A DNA stretch of 9,012 nt from Candidatus Aminicenantota bacterium (lineage in GTDB: Bacteria > Acidobacteriota > UBA6911 > RPQK01 > JAJDTT01), in NCBI GenBank assembly GCA_026706325.1, contig JAPOYZ010000100.1, positions 1 through 9,012 of the forward strand, in the 5' to 3' direction. How positions within the stretch are numbered: position 1 is the stretch's first letter; the number at the start of each line of letters is the position of its first letter. The notes beneath the pieces are model-generated. The model ran no database searches, was not told the DNA's origin, and saw only the letters and a list, made by a program, of their open reading frames with translations. Shown in pieces: positions 6,857-9,012 of this stretch. The position numbers were made by a program, and so were the translations under genes.

Positions 6857-7165
6857 TCATTGCCTTAGGATTTGCAGCATCTGGGCAACCTGTTCGTCGT
6901 CCACGTGTTGGATTTTCTCCAAGCGCCGGGAAATCATGAATAGCTGTTCCAGGTAGACCTCGGCCCGGTCCGTTTCCAGGGCTCGGCGTCGCGCATTCTC
7001 AAAAGCATCGATGATCGGTTGGCGGGGGGTTTTTTCCGGGGCCCGTTCCAGCAGGCCCTCCAAGACGACAGTATGGACCAGATCGATCCGGTAGGACCTG
7101 AGAACGAGGAGAGCTCCCAGAAAAACCAGCGGCAAAAGGAGAATCGCCACTCGAGGCCGCTTCAC
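6857..7165 (-). CDS. Small single-pass membrane protein of unknown function (102 aa)
   Basis: The start is GTG 7165, preceded by a strong ribosome-binding site: AAGGAG on the minus strand, at plus positions 7170-7175, with a 4-base spacer. Basic residues (KRPR) lead into a membrane segment at about 6-22, which could be an anchor or an uncleaved signal. The remainder is charged and helical: DAFENARRRALETDRAEVYL at about 53-72, then a helix running to the C-terminus. It lies 19 bp downstream of the 158-aa gene on the same strand, so the two almost certainly form an operon, with the zinc-ribbon/RDD gene following after 98 bp. I recognise no family. Confidence 0.72.
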   Translation of the reverse strand: MKRPRVAILLLPLVFLGALLVLRSYRIDLVHTVVLEGLLERAPEKTPRQPIIDAFENARRRALETDRAEVYLEQLFMISRRLEKIQHVDDEQVAQMLQILRQ

Positions 7166-7184
7166 GTATCTCCTTCCGCGCCGG

Positions 7185-7661
7185 TCACAAAAGCCTCAAG
7201 ATCTCGAAGCAGCTGCCGTAATCCAGTTCGATTCCGTTTCTCTTGGCGTGTCCCAGAATGGTCGAGAGAAAGAGAGTCCGAAACCACCTCGGCCACCATC
7301 GCGATTTTCTGGTCCGGCCATGGGCGTAGGGATGCTTGAAGTAGAAGTCCACCACGGTCCGGCAAGTTTCCCGATCCAGTCGCAGGATCTCTCCCAGGGA
7401 GAGTTCGCCGATTCGCACCGTCCGGCCCTGGACGTTGACACTCCGGCGGTTCAGCTTCTCTTCGATGGCCTCGCGATTCAACTCGGCGGCCCGCGCCTTG
7501 CCGGACATGGCGGACAGCGCATCCCCGTAGCTCGTCACGCCATTCTCGACGTTGACGGCCAAGGTGTTGCATAACCGATAATCCGGATAGTAAGCGAAGA
7601 ATTCTCTCGTCAGGTCCCGTATTCTACTTTCAACCGATTTCATGGACTGATTTTTCGGCAT
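7185..7661 (-). CDS. Conserved-looking protein of unknown function (158 aa)
   Basis: The start is ATG 7661; a second in-frame ATG at residue 7 is possible. The protein is soluble-looking, basic overall and without a signal peptide. Visible features are an N-terminal helix (ESRIRDLTREFFAYYPDYRL at 11-30), a charged middle (AAELNREAIEEKLNRRSV at 58-75) and the stretch GELSLGEILRLDRETCRTVVDFYF at about 85-108. A basic, tryptophan-containing segment follows (RKSRWWPRWFR, 118-128). I do not recognise the family. It is the first gene of the minus-strand cluster, and its start lies about 100 bp from the divergent bactofilin start. The cluster geometry and codon use support it as real. Confidence 0.68.
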   Translation of the reverse strand: MPKNQSMKSVESRIRDLTREFFAYYPDYRLCNTLAVNVENGVTSYGDALSAMSGKARAAELNREAIEEKLNRRSVNVQGRTVRIGELSLGEILRLDRETCRTVVDFYFKHPYAHGRTRKSRWWPRWFRTLFLSTILGHAKRNGIELDYGSCFEILRLL

Positions 7662-7702
7662 TGTACCGCCCTCGGATGGATGGAACTACCGGCCCGGCCC
7701 GG

Positions 7703-7729
7703 TTGACTTGCGGCGTATTAGCCTATAAA
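7703..7729 (+). promoter_or_regulatory. Candidate sigma-70 promoter for the bactofilin gene
   Basis: TTGACT (7703-7708) matches five of six bases of the -35 consensus and TATAAA (7724-7729) is a good -10 element. The spacer is 15 bp, shorter than the usual 17, although TAAAAG at 7726-7731 would give 17. Transcription would start near 7736, about 24 bases before the chosen bactofilin ATG. A GC-rich inverted repeat, ACCGG/CCGGT (7688-7692 and 7699-7703), abuts the -35 element. The region also has to serve the divergent minus-strand cluster. Confidence 0.5.
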
Positions 7730-7746
7730 AGAGAGAGCTAGCCTAT
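7719..7746. repeat. Direct repeat TAGCCTAT in the divergent promoter region
   Basis: The octamer TAGCCTAT occurs at 7719-7726 and again at 7739-7746. The repeats are 20 bp apart start to start, about two helical turns. The first overlaps the candidate -10 element and the second lies just past the expected transcription start. That placement fits a regulator binding one face of the DNA, but this is an inference from spacing and position only. Confidence 0.4.
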
Positions 7747-7759
7747 CTTGGAGCGCCGA

Positions 7760-8326
7760 ATGTGGAAAAAAGATTCGCCTGAACCTTCTATTCCTGCCGT
7801 GGACCCGATCCAACCCGGGCCTGTGCCACGGAACCCCATCCAACGGAACCCCGTCGAACGGCTGAAGGAAAGGGCCGTCATCGGAGCGGCCATCGTCATC
7901 CACGGGGAGGTGAGCGGAGGCCAGGACCTGTTGGTCAATGGCCGGATTGAAGGAAAGTTATCGCTTGCCAAGCAAAGTCTCACCGTAGGCCGGGAGGGCC
8001 GGATCAAGGCGGACATGTTCGCCAGGTTGGTCAGCATCGAGGGCTCCGTCGAAGGGACCATCCAGGGTGAAGAGAAAATCGTCCTGCGTGGGACCGGAAG
8101 CGTGCGGGGAAACCTCATCGCTCCCCAAGTCGTTCTGGAAGAGGGTTGCCGGTTCAAGGGCAGCATCGACATGGGCGACAGTGACGACGAACAGGAACCG
8201 TCGGCAGTCGATGGCAGAGAATCCCAAAGTGAAGACTCAACCGTGGATGCTGCGCTGGCTTCACCGGGAGTCGTTTCCGAACCGGTCATCTCCGCCGAGA
8301 CCGCATCTCCCTTTCCAAAGGCGTGA
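7760..8326 (+). CDS. Bactofilin (polymer-forming cytoskeletal protein)
   Basis: Bactofilins form nucleotide-independent filaments at the membrane and organise cell shape, peptidoglycan enzymes or envelope structures. The 188-residue product has a proline-rich N-terminal tail (about 7-32) and a bactofilin beta-helix domain at about 38-138. The domain shows the regular hydrophobic/glycine repeats AAIVIHGEVSGGQDLLVNGRIEGKL, LTVGREGRIKAD, VSIEGSVEGTI, IVLRGTGSVRGNLIAPQVVLEEG and FKGSIDM, each given here only in part. A disordered acidic/Ser-rich tail follows (about 139-188). I chose ATG 7760 over TTG 7748 because GGAG at 7750-7753 sits six bases before it. The stop codon overlaps the start of the methyltransferase-like gene, indicating translational coupling. 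Confidence 0.92.
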   Translation: MWKKDSPEPSIPAVDPIQPGPVPRNPIQRNPVERLKERAVIGAAIVIHGEVSGGQDLLVNGRIEGKLSLAKQSLTVGREGRIKADMFARLVSIEGSVEGTIQGEEKIVLRGTGSVRGNLIAPQVVLEEGCRFKGSIDMGDSDDEQEPSAVDGRESQSEDSTVDAALASPGVVSEPVISAETASPFPKA

Positions 8327-8976
8327 TGCGGTGGTCCCTTCTCCGCAATCCTGAGCCCAGATCCGCTCCGGAACCGACTCTGCCGGAAGCCGAAATTCAC
8401 ACCTCCGTCGGCTTCAACATCGTCTACAATCAGGTCCAGGACCGCCGGAGATTGAGCGTATTGGACCTGGGGTCGGCTTACGCCTCGAATCTCCAATTCC
8501 TGTCCCAGTGCGTTCGCTCCCTGCACATCGAAATCGAAGACCTCTACGAGACCTTGTCCTCCTTCGACTTCTTCGATCCCCGCGAGCCCCGTTCCTATGA
8601 CGCCGTCTACGGCTACGTTTTCCCCTACGGAGAGGAGACCCGTTTCGACCTCATCCTGGGTTGGGACCTGTTCAACTACCTGGAAGAACTGGAGTTCGCC
8701 GCCCTGATCAGGCACCTGGACCGCTTTTGCCATCCGGGGACCTTGCTGTTCACCATGATTTCCACGAACCGGTACATTCCCGAGAGACCGATCCGATTCC
8801 AGATCGTCGATTCGGAGCGGCTCCGCTACGAGTACCTTTCTTCGCTGCTGCGCCCTTCCCCTCAATATCACCGACCGGACCTGAACCGCATGATGCCCAA
8901 TTTCCGGTTGTTCAGCTCCTTCAGGCTTCGAAACGGTTTCAAAGAATACGTCTATTCCTTCCACGGACGGTCCTGA
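8326..8976 (+). CDS. Class I SAM-dependent methyltransferase-like protein
   Basis: The product is 216 residues from ATG 8326; GTG 8323 is one codon earlier in the same frame. ATG is preferred because AAAGG (8317-8321) then has a 4-base spacing. The ATG shares its A with the bactofilin TGA. A Rossmann-like order is visible: VLDLGSAYASNLQFL (about 45-59) at the position of the SAM-binding motif I loop, then FDLILGWDLFNYL (about 107-119) matching the motif IV/V region, and PGTLLFTMIS (about 137-146) as the next strand. The motif I loop keeps LDLG but lacks the later glycines of GxGxG, so activity is uncertain. No cysteine pair or known substrate domain is seen. The function is probably linked to the bactofilin; I cannot assign a substrate. 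Confidence 0.72.
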   Translation: MRWSLLRNPEPRSAPEPTLPEAEIHTSVGFNIVYNQVQDRRRLSVLDLGSAYASNLQFLSQCVRSLHIEIEDLYETLSSFDFFDPREPRSYDAVYGYVFPYGEETRFDLILGWDLFNYLEELEFAALIRHLDRFCHPGTLLFTMISTNRYIPERPIRFQIVDSERLRYEYLSSLLRPSPQYHRPDLNRMMPNFRLFSSFRLRNGFKEYVYSFHGRS

Positions 8977-8979
8977 GCC

Positions 8980-9012
8980 ATGGTGCGTCTGCTTCTGATT
9001 CCCTTCCTCGCC
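8980..9012 (+). CDS. Start of a further gene (3' truncated by the window)
   Basis: ATG 8980 follows the methyltransferase-like stop by three bases and opens a frame of 11 codons with no stop before the window ends. The residues (MVRLLLIPFLA) look like the start of a signal peptide or membrane segment. GGACGG at about 8965-8970 could serve as a ribosome-binding site. It probably belongs to the same operon as the bactofilin. The product cannot be identified. Confidence 0.45.
   Translation, partial: MVRLLLIPFLA

Noticed and set aside
6844..6858. Hairpin GAGCA-loop-TGCTC at the end of the 102-aa gene
   Set aside because: The stem is only five base pairs with no T-tract after it on the minus strand, which is not enough for a terminator.
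7738..8964. 408-codon minus-strand ORF opposite the bactofilin and methyltransferase-like genes
   Set aside because: It is an antisense shadow of two well-supported plus-strand genes in GC-rich DNA, and its translation shows no recognisable domain.

Overview
The window is GC-rich bacterial DNA with dense, largely ordinary gene content. It has no insertion sequence, CRISPR array, tRNA or rRNA that I can see. The mixture suggests a Gram-negative lineage, most plausibly Acidobacteriota or a neighbouring phylum: an outer-membrane-like barrel protein with a C-terminal PKD/Ig-like domain, a secreted Asp-box propeller, a bactofilin, and many TTG/GTG starts. The phylum is an inference from gene style, not from a marker gene.

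Layout. (1) At 1-165 is the 3' end of an unrecognised glutamine-rich, probably coiled-coil protein. It is followed on the same strand by rnc (RNase III, 218-1045). (2) A CPBP-family membrane protein (997-1680, minus) converges on rnc and overlaps its 3' end by 49 bp. (3) Positions 1681-2205 hold an imperfect inverted repeat and a 57-codon, extremely acidic small ORF (1944-2117) on the plus strand. (4) Next on the plus strand come a secreted barrel plus PKD-like protein (2206-3414), a secreted multi-Asp-box propeller (3530-5470) and a small single-pass membrane protein (5519-5977). (5) A minus-strand cluster runs from 7661 down to 5955: a 158-aa protein of unknown function, a 102-aa single-pass membrane protein, and a zinc-ribbon/RDD membrane protein whose 3' end overlaps the 152-aa plus-strand gene by 23 bp. 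(6) An 86-98 bp divergent promoter region (about 7662-7759) separates this cluster from a plus-strand bactofilin (7760-8326). The bactofilin is translationally coupled to a methyltransferase-like protein (8326-8976), and a further gene starts at 8980.

How the genes may work together. The 2206-5977 run looks like an envelope or secreted module. The region from 5955 to the end looks like a cell-envelope/cytoskeleton neighbourhood: bactofilin scaffold, small membrane-anchored helical proteins and an RDD membrane protein. No gene cluster here can be called a new system with confidence. The items most worth following are the acidic small ORF, the non-canonical CPBP active-site spacing, the bactofilin/degenerate-methyltransferase pair with its divergent partners, and the repeated element in their shared promoter.
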